The translations under genes and the position numbers were made by a program. From NCBI RefSeq assembly GCF_008974265.1, contig NZ_BKZW01000001.1:2542001-2606000 (forward strand): a DNA stretch of 64,000 bases, read 5' to 3'. Below, one piece after another: positions 41,779 through 50,262 of the stretch; position 1 is the stretch's first letter; each line of letters opens with the position of its first letter. The DNA comes from Dictyobacter vulcani. Lineage in GTDB: Bacteria; Chloroflexota; Ktedonobacteria; Ktedonobacterales; Ktedonobacteraceae. The notes under the pieces are model-generated. The model was not told the origin of the DNA, searched no databases, and saw only the letters and a list, made by a program, of their open reading frames with translations.

Positions 41779-43056
41779 ATGCAACAGCTAGAACAGGTCA
41801 CTATTGGGCACTATCAGATCCTGAATCGCCTGGCACGTGGCGGTATGGCCGAGATCTATCTCGCCCAGGATACCTCCAATGACCAGATTGTCGCCGTAAA
41901 ACTGGTAAATACCGGGGCAGGTGACTATTATGAGCGTTTCAAAGCTGAAGTGAAGGCGCAAGCCGCTTTAAACCACGAACACATCTTGCCTGTCCTGGAC
42001 TACGGCGAATTTGATTCGTGGTGCTACCTGATTACACCGTATATTGAAGATGGAACATTACATGAACGTTTGTCGCAAGGACCGCTGTCGCTGGTTGAAG
42101 CTGATCGGGTGTTGTCACAGTTGTCGCAAGCACTTCAATATGCCCATGACAAAGGGATTGTGCATCGGGACATTAAACCCTCAAATGTGTTGATGCGGGA
42201 TGGTACCCATGCTTACCTGGCCGACTTCGGGTTGGTAAAGCGCGTTGGTGATGATAATGGGCTTACCCTGACCGGCTATTTGATTGGTACCCCCGAATAT
42301 ATGGCTCCTGAACTGGCAGAGAATGAGGCGGCCCCTTCGAGTGATGTCTATGCCTTAGGCATCTTGATGTATCAGTTACTGTGTGGCCGCGTGCCTTTTA
42401 CTGCCAATACGCCAATCGGCATCTACCTGTGTCATATTCGTGACATCCCAACGCCACCTTCTACGTATAATCCAGCTATACCTGCCCCTGTAGAAGCGGT
42501 GATTATGCGTGCGCTGGAGAAAAATCCGCGCCGGCGTTTTCAGTCCGCTCAGGAATTGTATCAGGCCTTTACTCTGGCTATGGGCCAGAGCGAACAACTA
42601 CGCCATGATATCGGGATCATGTCCACGCAAGTATCGCAGTTTGTGTTAGAGAAACCACGGATAGCGATTGTGCGGCAGAAGCATAGTACGCTGCGCGGCC
42701 GTTTTCTGTTTACGCTGTTACTTGTTCCCTTTCTATTAGTGATGTTACCAGCTATGCTGCATGCAAGCGTTAGTATAGCTGGTACGAAGGTAGGAATTGA
42801 GGGAGCCAGTGCGGCTTCCTCACATCCTCAACCACTGATCTCTACACCTGCGACCAGTAAGAATACCATCCATATCAAAGTCACCCCTACGAAGGTGCCT
42901 ACCCCCAAGGTAGTGCACAACGTGCAGCCAAAACCTGCGCCACAGATAAAACCGGTTGTGCCGCATAACACCAGGCCTGTTGTCTCTTCTCATGCACCCA
43001 AACCGCCAGCTCCTAAAGACCCTAAGCCAAAGGGTGGCAAGGAAAAAAAAAATTGA
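41779..43056 (+). CDS. Membrane-anchored Ser/Thr protein kinase (PknB type), Pro/Lys-rich tail
   Basis: Hanks-type kinase of 425 residues from ATG 41779 (GGGGA six bases upstream; ATG 41767 is an alternative). The kinase domain has the glycine loop LARGGMAEIYLAQD, Lys in IVAVKLV, catalytic HRDIKPSN (about 128), DFG in LADFGLVKR and the GTPEYMAPE activation-segment end, so it should be active. A single span GRFLFTLLLVPFLLVMLPAM (about 308-330) is followed by about 95 extracytoplasmic residues rich in Pro, Lys and Thr, ending PKGGKEKKN. Such tails may touch the cell wall. It precedes a second kinase gene by 212 bases; the two look like a duplicated pair that diverged outside the membrane. Confidence 0.92.
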   Translation: MQQLEQVTIGHYQILNRLARGGMAEIYLAQDTSNDQIVAVKLVNTGAGDYYERFKAEVKAQAALNHEHILPVLDYGEFDSWCYLITPYIEDGTLHERLSQGPLSLVEADRVLSQLSQALQYAHDKGIVHRDIKPSNVLMRDGTHAYLADFGLVKRVGDDNGLTLTGYLIGTPEYMAPELAENEAAPSSDVYALGILMYQLLCGRVPFTANTPIGIYLCHIRDIPTPPSTYNPAIPAPVEAVIMRALEKNPRRRFQSAQELYQAFTLAMGQSEQLRHDIGIMSTQVSQFVLEKPRIAIVRQKHSTLRGRFLFTLLLVPFLLVMLPAMLHASVSIAGTKVGIEGASAASSHPQPLISTPATSKNTIHIKVTPTKVPTPKVVHNVQPKPAPQIKPVVPHNTRPVVSSHAPKPPAPKDPKPKGGKEKKN

Positions 43057-43268
43057 GTAACCATGGGGGTAAAGGAAAAGGCCATTAGTTGGTGGTGAGC
43101 ATTCTTCTCTTTCTTTTATCCCCTACACTTTTTTAAGAACTTGCTTTCTGCTATTTCTATATCTACGCATCTTTACCCCTTGCTGCTACGTGTTATAAAT
43201 ATTGCTCTCCGTGGTACTATCCTATCCAAAAAAGATGCTACTGCTATTGTAAGGAATGCAAAAATATT

Positions 43269-45227
43269 ATGCCTGGTCTAGAAGGAACGGTTGTTAAACA
43301 CTATACAATCAAAAATTTGCTGGGAAGCGGCGGTATGTCAGAGGTCTATCTGGCCTATGATGAGATCGCGCAGCAGCATATCGCGATCAAGGTAATGACC
43401 GGTTATTCGGCCGATTATCTGGAGCGGTTCCGCCTTGAGGCTGAGGCAATTGATAAGTTGCAACATGCGCATATTCTTCCGGCATTGGATTATGAAGAGA
43501 TCAAACCATGCCATTATCTGATGATGGAATTCGCGCCTGGTGGTACGTTGCGTGAGCTGTTGGATGATGGTCCTCTGCCCCTTGAGGATGCGGACCTGCT
43601 GTTGTCACAGATTGCCAGTGCTGTTCAATATGCCCATGATCATGGTGTGTTGCATCGTGATATTAAACCTTCGAATATTTTGTTGCGTAGCCTCAAGCAT
43701 GCTTATCTGGCAGATTTTGGCCTGGCTAAAATTGTTGATGCGGACTATGAACTCACGCGCACTGGTTCCCTGCTGGGCACTCCTGAATATATGGCCCCTG
43801 ATCTGGCGGAAGGACCGGCGACCGTGAGCAGTGATGTCTATTCACTGGGTGTGCTGCTTTATCAGATTTTGACGACGCGCGTTCCTTTTGAGGGCGAGAC
43901 ACCTGTGGCGGTCTTCTGGAAACAATTGCGTGATGCGCCTCTACCACCTTCAATCTATAATGCTGATTTGAGTCGCGCAGTGGATAAAATGGTGTTACGA
44001 GCATTAGATAAAGATCCTCAGCGGCGCTATACATCCGCTATGGAACTGTATGAAGCTTTTCACCAGGCCCTGCAGGATAACGATCCTTTGAATGACTATC
44101 CATCAGAGGATGAGATTGATCGCGCTGATGAGGGGTATGAACCTGTTGTACTGGCTGATAATATCGGTTTGCCAGTCCAGATCCAGGTTGATGAGAAGTC
44201 GCCGGTGGCGGCTGAAGATACAGCATTGCGCCGCCGCTATCCATTGTCCCATGCCCGGCGTTTTATTACCTCACGGCCCTTATTTAAGGTCGCCACCAGG
44301 AGACAGTCGGCCCGGAGCGGTCGCCGCCGAGGGTATCATTCTTCGACACCTGCGGAAACCTCGGCTGTACAGATGCCACCATTACCGCAACGTTCAGGCT
44401 CGGATCCAGTGCACTTGCCGGCTTATGATGTTTTTTCTGCTGACCAGCATAACGTGATGGTCTCGAAACCGAAGTTGAGAGCGAGCAGGACCAGGCGTCG
44501 GAAAAAAAGCACGACCTCTTTCAATATCATTGCGGTTGGTGTGTTGCTTTTTATTATTCTGCCGGCGAGTTATGTCTATTATCTGTACGCGACCCATTCG
44601 GAACAGCCGGTGGTGGCGACTTCTCAACCTGCCACCGCGCAGCCACAGCCTACTGCAACTGCTGCCAGTCCTCTGGCCCCGGGCGCACTGATCCTTGAGG
44701 ATGATCTGGGGAATAATAGCAGTGGCCGCTGGTCCGAAGCGCCAGGTAACTGTGTGTTTGCTTATGGTTCATATCGCGCGATTAAGAACTTTGGTTCACC
44801 CGCCCTGCCCTGCGCATTGATCTCTCCCCTGGTTGATGACGCTGCGGTTCAGGTGGATGTGTCGCTATTGTCTGGTAATTCCGCGGCCATGTTGTTGCGT
44901 TTGCACAGCGACCAATTCTATAAGTTTGAGATTAATAGCCTGGGACAATATGCCTTTATGCGCCATGATGCTAACGCTGGCATCAACCAGTATAAAACGT
45001 TATTAAAACCTACTGAAAGTAGCGCAATTGTGCCGGGTAGCGGCAAAAATACCTTGCTGGTACTGGCAAAAGGCGCTGATTTCAACCTCTACATCAATGG
45101 CCTCTTCCTGGATAAAGTCCATGATGCGACCTACCAGAGCGGTCAACTGGCATTTACGACCAACACTATCTCTGCGACCCAGGTGGCGACAGCCAGTTTT
45201 TCTCACCTGAAACTCTCCAAAGTATAA
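43269..45227 (+). CDS. Membrane-anchored Ser/Thr protein kinase with extracytoplasmic beta-sandwich sensor
   Basis: A 652-residue receptor-like kinase. N-terminal kinase: LLGSGGMSEVYLAYD, IAIKVM, HRDIKPSN (about 128), LADFGLAKI and GTPEYMAPD, all catalytic elements present. A basic linker of about 130 residues follows (RRRYPLSHARR, RASRTRRRKKS). One span NIIAVGVLLFIILPASYVYY (about 417-440) leads to about 200 outer residues that begin with an Ala/Pro/Gln/Thr stalk and fold as a concanavalin-like or DUF1080-like sandwich (LEDDLGNNSSGRWSEAPGNC, FYKFEINSLGQYAFMRH, NTLLVLAKGADFNLYINGLF). That fold usually binds carbohydrate, so a glycan signal is a reasonable guess. A hairpin ends the gene. Confidence 0.92.
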   Translation: MPGLEGTVVKHYTIKNLLGSGGMSEVYLAYDEIAQQHIAIKVMTGYSADYLERFRLEAEAIDKLQHAHILPALDYEEIKPCHYLMMEFAPGGTLRELLDDGPLPLEDADLLLSQIASAVQYAHDHGVLHRDIKPSNILLRSLKHAYLADFGLAKIVDADYELTRTGSLLGTPEYMAPDLAEGPATVSSDVYSLGVLLYQILTTRVPFEGETPVAVFWKQLRDAPLPPSIYNADLSRAVDKMVLRALDKDPQRRYTSAMELYEAFHQALQDNDPLNDYPSEDEIDRADEGYEPVVLADNIGLPVQIQVDEKSPVAAEDTALRRRYPLSHARRFITSRPLFKVATRRQSARSGRRRGYHSSTPAETSAVQMPPLPQRSGSDPVHLPAYDVFSADQHNVMVSKPKLRASRTRRRKKSTTSFNIIAVGVLLFIILPASYVYYLYATHSEQPVVATSQPATAQPQPTATAASPLAPGALILEDDLGNNSSGRWSEAPGNCVFAYGSYRAIKNFGSPALPCALISPLVDDAAVQVDVSLLSGNSAAMLLRLHSDQFYKFEINSLGQYAFMRHDANAGINQYKTLLKPTESSAIVPGSGKNTLLVLAKGADFNLYINGLFLDKVHDATYQSGQLAFTTNTISATQVATASFSHLKLSKV

Positions 45228-45251
45228 TCCTCGCTCCGAAGCAAAATCTGC

Positions 45252-45289
45252 AAAATCTGTAGAAGACTTGAGATTTTTCTACAGATTTT
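45252..45289 (+). terminator. Hairpin after the second kinase gene
   Basis: AAAATCTGTAGAA pairs with TTCTACAGATTTT across 12 bases, 25 bases after the stop; the arm itself ends in TTTT. Confidence 0.7.
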
Positions 45290-45301
45290 ATAGATTTGTA
45301 G

Positions 45302-45331
45302 TTGTCAATTTGTGCTACCCCGCGCTATGAT
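45302..45331 (+). promoter_or_regulatory. Promoter of hemE-hemH
   Basis: TTGTCA (45302-45307), 18-base spacer, TATGAT (45326-45331). Transcription would start near 45338, about 50 bases before the hemE ATG. Confidence 0.65.
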
Positions 45332-45387
45332 ATGTGGAGGCATCCCGGGCAGATTGCTGGATGCGCAAAACTCTTAAAGGAACATTT

Positions 45388-46455
45388 ATGCAACAAGATA
45401 CAGGACAGTCGCAGCAGAGTGCGCCTACTGGTGTTGCGCGTTTTCTTGCCGCCTGTCGGCATGAACAGCCTGATGCAACACCGATCTGGTTTATGCGCCA
45501 GGCGGGTCGTAGCTCAAAAGGCTATCAGGCGCTGCGTGATAAATATGATGTGTTGACGCTGACAAAAACGCCTGAACTGTGTACACAGATGACGTTGATG
45601 CCGGTACACAGTTTTGGTGTGGATGGTGCGGTGCTGTATGCCGATATTATGCTGCCCCTTGAAGGCATGGGGATTGATTTCGAACTGCGCACCGAGGGTC
45701 CGGTCATCCATAATCCAGTGCGTTCTTTACACGATGTAGAGGCGTTGCGCATCATGGATATTGAGGAGTCGGTGCCGTATATCCTTGAGGCGATTCGCCT
45801 GGTGAGGCGTGAGCTTGAGGGTAAACAGGCCGTGATCGGCGTCTCTGGTGGCCCTTTCACACTGGCCTGCTATATGATTGAGGGTAAGCCATCGCGTGAT
45901 TATGCGACGGCCAAGTCACTGATGTATAGCCAGCCTGCGCTCTGGGATGCTTTGATGGAGAAGGTCACCACGGTCGTGACGCACTATCTGCTGGCTGAAA
46001 TTGCGGCTGGTGCCAATGTGGTCCAGATCTTCGAGAGTTGGATCGGCACGCTGGGTCCCAGTGCGTATCGCCGTTTTGTCTTGCCATATACCCAACGCAT
46101 TTTCGCGGCAATCAAGCAAACAGGGACACCTGCGATCCACTTTGGTACTGGCGCGGCCGCCTTATTAGAACTGATGGTTGAGGCGGGCGGTGATGTCATT
46201 AGCGTGGATTGGCGGGTTGATCTGGATATGGCCTGGGAGCGCATCGGACTTGAGCGCGGCATCCAGGGCAATCTGGATCCCACGTTACTCCTGACTTCCT
46301 GGCCGGTATTAGAGGCGGGGATGCAGGATGTGTTGCGCCGTGCGGCTAATCGGCCTGGCCATATTTTCAATCTGGGACATGGTATTCCCGCGGCGACGGA
46401 GCCAGATATGCTGCGCCGCCTGGTTGATGCTGTACATGAAACGACAAAAAGATAG
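45388..46455 (+). CDS. hemE: HemE, uroporphyrinogen decarboxylase
   Basis: Removes four acetate carboxyls from uroporphyrinogen III to give coproporphyrinogen III. I place the start at ATG 45388 behind AAAGGA; an in-frame ATG at 45334 overlaps the promoter. The signature near the N-terminus, PIWFMRQAGRSSKGYQALRD, has the conserved arginines, with Ser-Lys where many have Tyr-Met. Further motifs are FGVDGAVLYADIMLPLEGMG, GFSGGP-type IGVSGGPFTLACYMIEG, and the C-terminal FNLGHGIPAATEPDMLRRLV. Length 355 is standard. hemH follows after 17 bases, forming a heme operon. Confidence 0.96.
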   Translation: MQQDTGQSQQSAPTGVARFLAACRHEQPDATPIWFMRQAGRSSKGYQALRDKYDVLTLTKTPELCTQMTLMPVHSFGVDGAVLYADIMLPLEGMGIDFELRTEGPVIHNPVRSLHDVEALRIMDIEESVPYILEAIRLVRRELEGKQAVIGVSGGPFTLACYMIEGKPSRDYATAKSLMYSQPALWDALMEKVTTVVTHYLLAEIAAGANVVQIFESWIGTLGPSAYRRFVLPYTQRIFAAIKQTGTPAIHFGTGAAALLELMVEAGGDVISVDWRVDLDMAWERIGLERGIQGNLDPTLLLTSWPVLEAGMQDVLRRAANRPGHIFNLGHGIPAATEPDMLRRLVDAVHETTKR

Positions 46456-46472
46456 ATAAGGGCATAAAACTG

Positions 46473-47409
46473 ATGACTAAGAAACATGTTGGCGTCATGC
46501 TGATGACGTATGGGTCCCCTGCTACATTGGATGATATTCCTGCCTATATTAAGAATGTATATGGTGGGCGTGAGCCTTCAGAGGACGTATTGACCGAGTT
46601 TCGCCGCCGCTATGCTTTGATTGGTGGCTCACCGCTGATTCGGATTACACGTGAGCAGGCACAGGCATTAGAGAATGAATTGAATGCGAACAGCGCTGAT
46701 GGCACAACCTATCATGTAACCGCTGGTATGCGCTTCTCACCTCCTTTTGTAGCTGATATGGTTCCCGAGACGGCTGCTGGCGCACAGTCACTGGTTGGCA
46801 TTATTATGTCGCCAGTATTCACCGATCATCATGAATGGCTACATCAAGACCCTGACAAAGGCCTATGAGGATCTACATCAGGATGGTCTGGAGTTAAAAA
46901 TCTCGACCGATTGGCATCTACAGCCATTCTTCCTGGAGGCAGTGGCTGAACGGGTCAAGCAGGCTCTTGAGCGTTTTCCGGCCGAGCAGCGCGCCGGAGT
47001 ACCAGTTCTGCTGACCGCCCATAGTATGCCCAAACGGGTCATTGAGAATGAGCCAGATTATATCAATCATCTCAAGGAAACCGCTGGCGAGATCGCTAAG
47101 CGGGCCGGATTGGCCTCTGACCAGTGGATGTTCTGTTACCAGAGCGCGGGCCATACTCCTGAGGAATGGCTCAAACCAGACTTCGCCGATGTCATGCCAG
47201 AATTGAAAGCCGCTGGTAAGCAGCAGGTCCTGATTGCGCCAGTCCAGTTCCTGGCGGATCACCTGGAGATTCTGTACGATATCGAAGTCGGTGCCCGTGA
47301 ACAGGCCGAGGAGCATGGGATCCAGTTCGCCCGCATCGAATCCCTCAATACCAGCCCGCTCTTTATCAAAGCCCTGGCCGCCGTGGTCAAAGATACGCTG
47401 GCCCAATAA
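46473..47409 (+). pseudogene. hemH: HemH, ferrochelatase (frame broken near 46815)
   Basis: Ferrochelatase of the coproporphyrin (CpfC) or protoporphyrin type; it inserts iron into the porphyrin. The first frame gives 131 residues starting MTKKHVGVMLMTYGSPATLD, with EFRRRYALIGGSPLIRIT and GAQSLVGIIMSP, then leaves the family and stops at 46868. The rest reads in the next frame: QYSPIIMNGYIKTLTKAYED, the catalytic-His motif LLTAHSMPKRV, WMFCYQSAGHTPEEWLKPDF and VLIAPVQFLADHLEILYDIE (Glu ligand) to 47409. The family expects SPQYSP at the join, where the sequence has one base too many or two too few. All key motifs are otherwise intact, so either a very recent mutation or a sequencing error. The pathway would be blocked unless another copy exists. 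Confidence 0.85.
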
Positions 47410-47420
47410 CATTCTCATAT

Positions 47421-47888
47421 GCGTACCGGCAGCGCTTGTCGCCAATACTTTTCGTTTAGCGCTACGTTGAGAGATGGTTCGACGTGACCAGCAAGCAAGG
47501 TGTACGTGGAGAGGGCGCCACACGCGGAGGCCGCACTGCTGCGTTTGCGCAGGCCAGCGTGCTCGAACGACGCGCAGTGCTGTGGCGCCTACAGGAATCG
47601 TGTGTGCCGTGGCCTGCTCGCGCAGCAACGTGGTGGGAGATCGTGTGGATCCTACCCGTACCTTCTCGAAGAGGATCACGAAACAGGATCCGTCGCGGTG
47701 TAGGCGCCACAGGCATGCGATGCTCTTTGAGCCCCTCGCTCCACGAGAACGCCGCATGCCGGCCTCCGCGTGTGGCGCCCTCTCCACGGATGATTCGCTG
47801 CTTTTCTCCACCATGTTTTTTATGGTCACAAATGCGCTTCACCGAAACGTATTGGCGCTTGTCGCAGCGACCAGCGCCGCCGGTACGG
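47421..47888. repeat. Nested palindromic element of about 470 bp
   Basis: Between convergent hemH and a lipoprotein gene. Outer arms (CGTACCGGC with CCAATAC and TTCG blocks near 47429-47460) match the reverse complement of the right end (47825-47888) imperfectly. A middle pair, 47506-47533 with 47760-47787, is a perfect 28-bp inverted repeat (GTGGAGAGGGCGCCACACGC and on). Inner pairs include GTGGCGCCTACA with TGTAGGCGCCAC and GTGGATCCT with AGGATCAC. ORFs inside are mirror frames of these repeats and I do not accept them as genes. It could be a non-autonomous mobile element or a structured RNA. Confidence 0.65.
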
Positions 47889-47889
47889 T

Positions 47890-49083
47890 TTAATTGAGGA
47901 GTTGCGCGATCTGCATGGCTTGATCGGCTGGGATTTTGCCGGTGACACGATAGCCAACACTCTTTTCGGTCCAGGAAAGGACGGTCATACCATTGATGGT
48001 ATTGGTGGTACCGTTTGTACCGCGTAGCGATGTTTGTGTACCACGAGCGGGCAGGTTGGCCAGTGGTTTCCCTTCCGCAATCGTGAAGGCGGCATTGCCC
48101 TTCATATAGTTTAGCGTATAGGTTTGCAGGCCTGGTGTACCAAGGGCTGTCACGCCCTGTAAGGTGTAGTCACTCTGGTCGCCAGGAATACTCAGTAAGT
48201 GATAGCCAGCCTGTTTCTGAGCCTGTGTCAGTGTCAGCGTACCGGTATTCTGATTGCCACTTGCTTCTTCTAATGGTCTGGTCTTTGTACCGGCGGGCGC
48301 TGTAAAGGTATACAGTTTCTCGTCAATACTGGGATTAATATCCAGCTGTGGAATGGTAACCGCAATTTTTCCCAGGCTATTAATATCCAGATCTACTTTT
48401 ACTGGTAGCTGCGTTTTGTTGTCGACATAGACTTCGCCAGTATAGTTGAAGTTTGAGCCGGTCCCGCTCTCGTCGCTGGCGCGTGGCACCACATGAATAT
48501 CCAAGGTTGTATGGCCATCTACCGGGACGGACGCGGAGCGGAGGGTGCCTGTACTGTTATCAAAGATGCTCTGGATAACATTGAGCAGACTCTGGCTCTG
48601 GCCGCCTCCAGATCCTGCGATACCTTTCGTCTGCTGGTCGGGTGTATTCGCAGCATGAGAAATTTTGCCGGTATAGACGATCTTTTTAGCTGGATCATAT
48701 TGCCAGATCTGTTGACCATCGTTCACCGCCACAGAACCTGCACTTAACTGTTGAATCGTTGATTGTTTGACCTCGCTCCGACTTTTAGCGGGGGCTGTTT
48801 TCCATAGCTCGGTCTTCACGGTACCATTGAAGGCCTGGCTGGAACTTACCAGCTGGAAAAGGCCATGGATCGTTTTCGCCGTATTGAGCTTTTGTGACAT
48901 CGCGTCCAGGGTCTTTTGTCCCGGTCCACTGACCACGGTAGGGGTGGGTTGAGGTGGGGGAGTTGGCGTGACGCCTGCATGCGTATTTTTGCTCTCACTA
49001 CTGCCGCAACCTGCTATCAAGAGCAGGCATAGTAGCAATATACTTACCGAGAGCGTACTAAACCTCCAGCGAGAGAGGGACAT
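47890..49083 (-). CDS. LolA-like lipoprotein
   Basis: A 397-residue lipoprotein. ATG 49083 follows AAAGGAG at six bases; the frame opens 60 bases earlier without a site. The signal ends in lipobox LLIAGC (Cys26), followed by a Pro/Thr linker. Residues about 70-270 have the LolA/LppX-type half-barrel pattern (LDAMSQKLNTAKTIHGLFQL, GQQIWQYDPAKKIVYTGKIS, GEVYVDNKTQLPVKVDLDIN, SIDEKLYTFTAPAGTKTRPL), and the last 110 residues form a second beta-rich domain of DUF4367 type (GYHLLSIPGDQSDYTLQGVT, VLSWTEKSVGYRVTGKIPAD). Such proteins bind lipids or sense envelope stress. No sigma or anti-sigma gene is adjacent. Confidence 0.78.
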   Translation of the reverse strand: MSLSRWRFSTLSVSILLLCLLLIAGCGSSESKNTHAGVTPTPPPQPTPTVVSGPGQKTLDAMSQKLNTAKTIHGLFQLVSSSQAFNGTVKTELWKTAPAKSRSEVKQSTIQQLSAGSVAVNDGQQIWQYDPAKKIVYTGKISHAANTPDQQTKGIAGSGGGQSQSLLNVIQSIFDNSTGTLRSASVPVDGHTTLDIHVVPRASDESGTGSNFNYTGEVYVDNKTQLPVKVDLDINSLGKIAVTIPQLDINPSIDEKLYTFTAPAGTKTRPLEEASGNQNTGTLTLTQAQKQAGYHLLSIPGDQSDYTLQGVTALGTPGLQTYTLNYMKGNAAFTIAEGKPLANLPARGTQTSLRGTNGTTNTINGMTVLSWTEKSVGYRVTGKIPADQAMQIAQLLN

Positions 49084-49863
49084 AAGAGACTCCTTTATCC
49101 AGATGAACAATGGAACTTGTTCAAAACTTTTCTTGCCTGACACACATTGTACTTACTAAAAGTATATCATTTTTCCCATTAAAATTTTTTTGCTCTCTTG
49201 TATTTGCCCCGAAATTTCCTGTATTTTTGCAGATTTATCATAATATATCAGGTAAAATGTATGTATGAATTTAGTATTACGTAGATTTTTGATGAGAAAA
49301 GACTCCTGTATTAAGAAATAGCGGAGCTTTGTGGTGGTAGATGGTAAAAAATGTGACTATGTGTTACTTTTTTCGTTTTGTTAGTAGGGACTACCCAAAA
49401 TATTTTGATGGCGTCGTTTCTCTAAGATGAAACGTGAATAAAGTATCTCTGGCTTTTCTTTGCGGGTGGTTTTTGGGATGGGTTGTATATTGCTCCCCAA
49501 ACTCTCCATTATCCGGCTTAAAATTGATTATAATAGATAGAGGAATTACTGTATTCAATTTTTTGAGCGGTATAGATTGCATTGAAGAAGGTTAGATAGT
49601 TCAATGTATAATGAAAGGTAGTGGTGGTGGAGGTAGAGAATTGCAGCAAGTAGACTACGGTGTACTGACCATAATCCCTCTCTATGCTATCAATGATATG
49701 TTCATTATGTCTTTCCTGTGTAAACTGTAGTTATAGATAAAAATGTTTAGCTTTTTGTATGAAAACCTGGTTGATCCAGGGAGTTGCCTCAATACAAATT
49801 TTATTTTGCCAGATTATGACTCCGTTGTGCGATAGGACGCTTGCTGAGAAAGGATGTGGATGT
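49084..49863. other. 780-bp AT-rich spacer without recognisable genes
   Basis: Lies between divergent genes. No ORF with a ribosome binding site, no tRNA and no strong hairpin was found. It probably holds the promoters of both flanking genes, but none is clear enough to mark. Confidence 0.5.
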
Positions 49864-50187
49864 ATGGTGCGTCAATGTGCCTGGTGCTTGCGCTTAATTA
49901 ATAGTGCCGGGGAGCGATTGTCTCCTCTACCCCTGCCCAAGCTCTATGAGGCAAGTCACGGGATCTGCGGTATCTGTGGCATGCAATGGATGGATCAGGT
50001 TATGGAAGCCGATGAGCCATTGGAAGCTCTACAAAGGCATGAAAGCGAAGCGCTTCATGATACTGGTTATCCAGAAGTTGAGCCTCAAGAGGCAATTACG
50101 CGGATGGTGTTGCAGTTGCAAGGGCAGATACCGAAGGCCGTGGTAAAACCAAAGTTGCGACGACTAAATGTGCTACGCTTTCAGTGA
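49864..50187 (+). CDS. 107-aa protein with a possible zinc knuckle pair
   Basis: I start the protein at ATG 49864, behind AAAGGATGTGGA, rather than at an upstream in-frame ATG (49759) that adds 35 poorly protein-like residues. The N-terminal half has two CxxC motifs, QCAWCLRLI and GICGICGMQW, about 28 residues apart, which suggests a treble-clef zinc site. The second half is acidic then basic (EADEPLEALQRHESEALHD, PKAVVKPKLRRLNVLRF). It resembles short zinc-binding proteins often found beside regulators but I cannot name the family. A strong terminator follows 13 bases after the stop. Confidence 0.65.
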   Translation: MVRQCAWCLRLINSAGERLSPLPLPKLYEASHGICGICGMQWMDQVMEADEPLEALQRHESEALHDTGYPEVEPQEAITRMVLQLQGQIPKAVVKPKLRRLNVLRFQ

Positions 50188-50200
50188 TATCAATAAACCG

Positions 50201-50243
50201 AAAGGATCCCATCTGATAACGATTCAGATGGGATCCTTTTTTT
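50201..50243. terminator. Bidirectional terminator between convergent genes
   Basis: 15-bp stem AAAGGATCCCATCTG/CAGATGGGATCCTTT with a 9-base loop, followed by seven T on the plus strand. Confidence 0.92.
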
Positions 50244-50262
50244 AAGAGCTTATATCAGCGCC

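Noticed and set aside
46918..47829. A 303-codon minus-strand frame across hemH and the palindrome
   Set aside because: It is antisense to the conserved second half of ferrochelatase and runs into the repeat; composition is not protein-like.
47462..47897. Several overlapping frames of 120-140 codons on both strands after hemH
   Set aside because: They are mirror readings of the nested palindrome, Arg/Ala/Pro-rich, without start signals; no protein family features.
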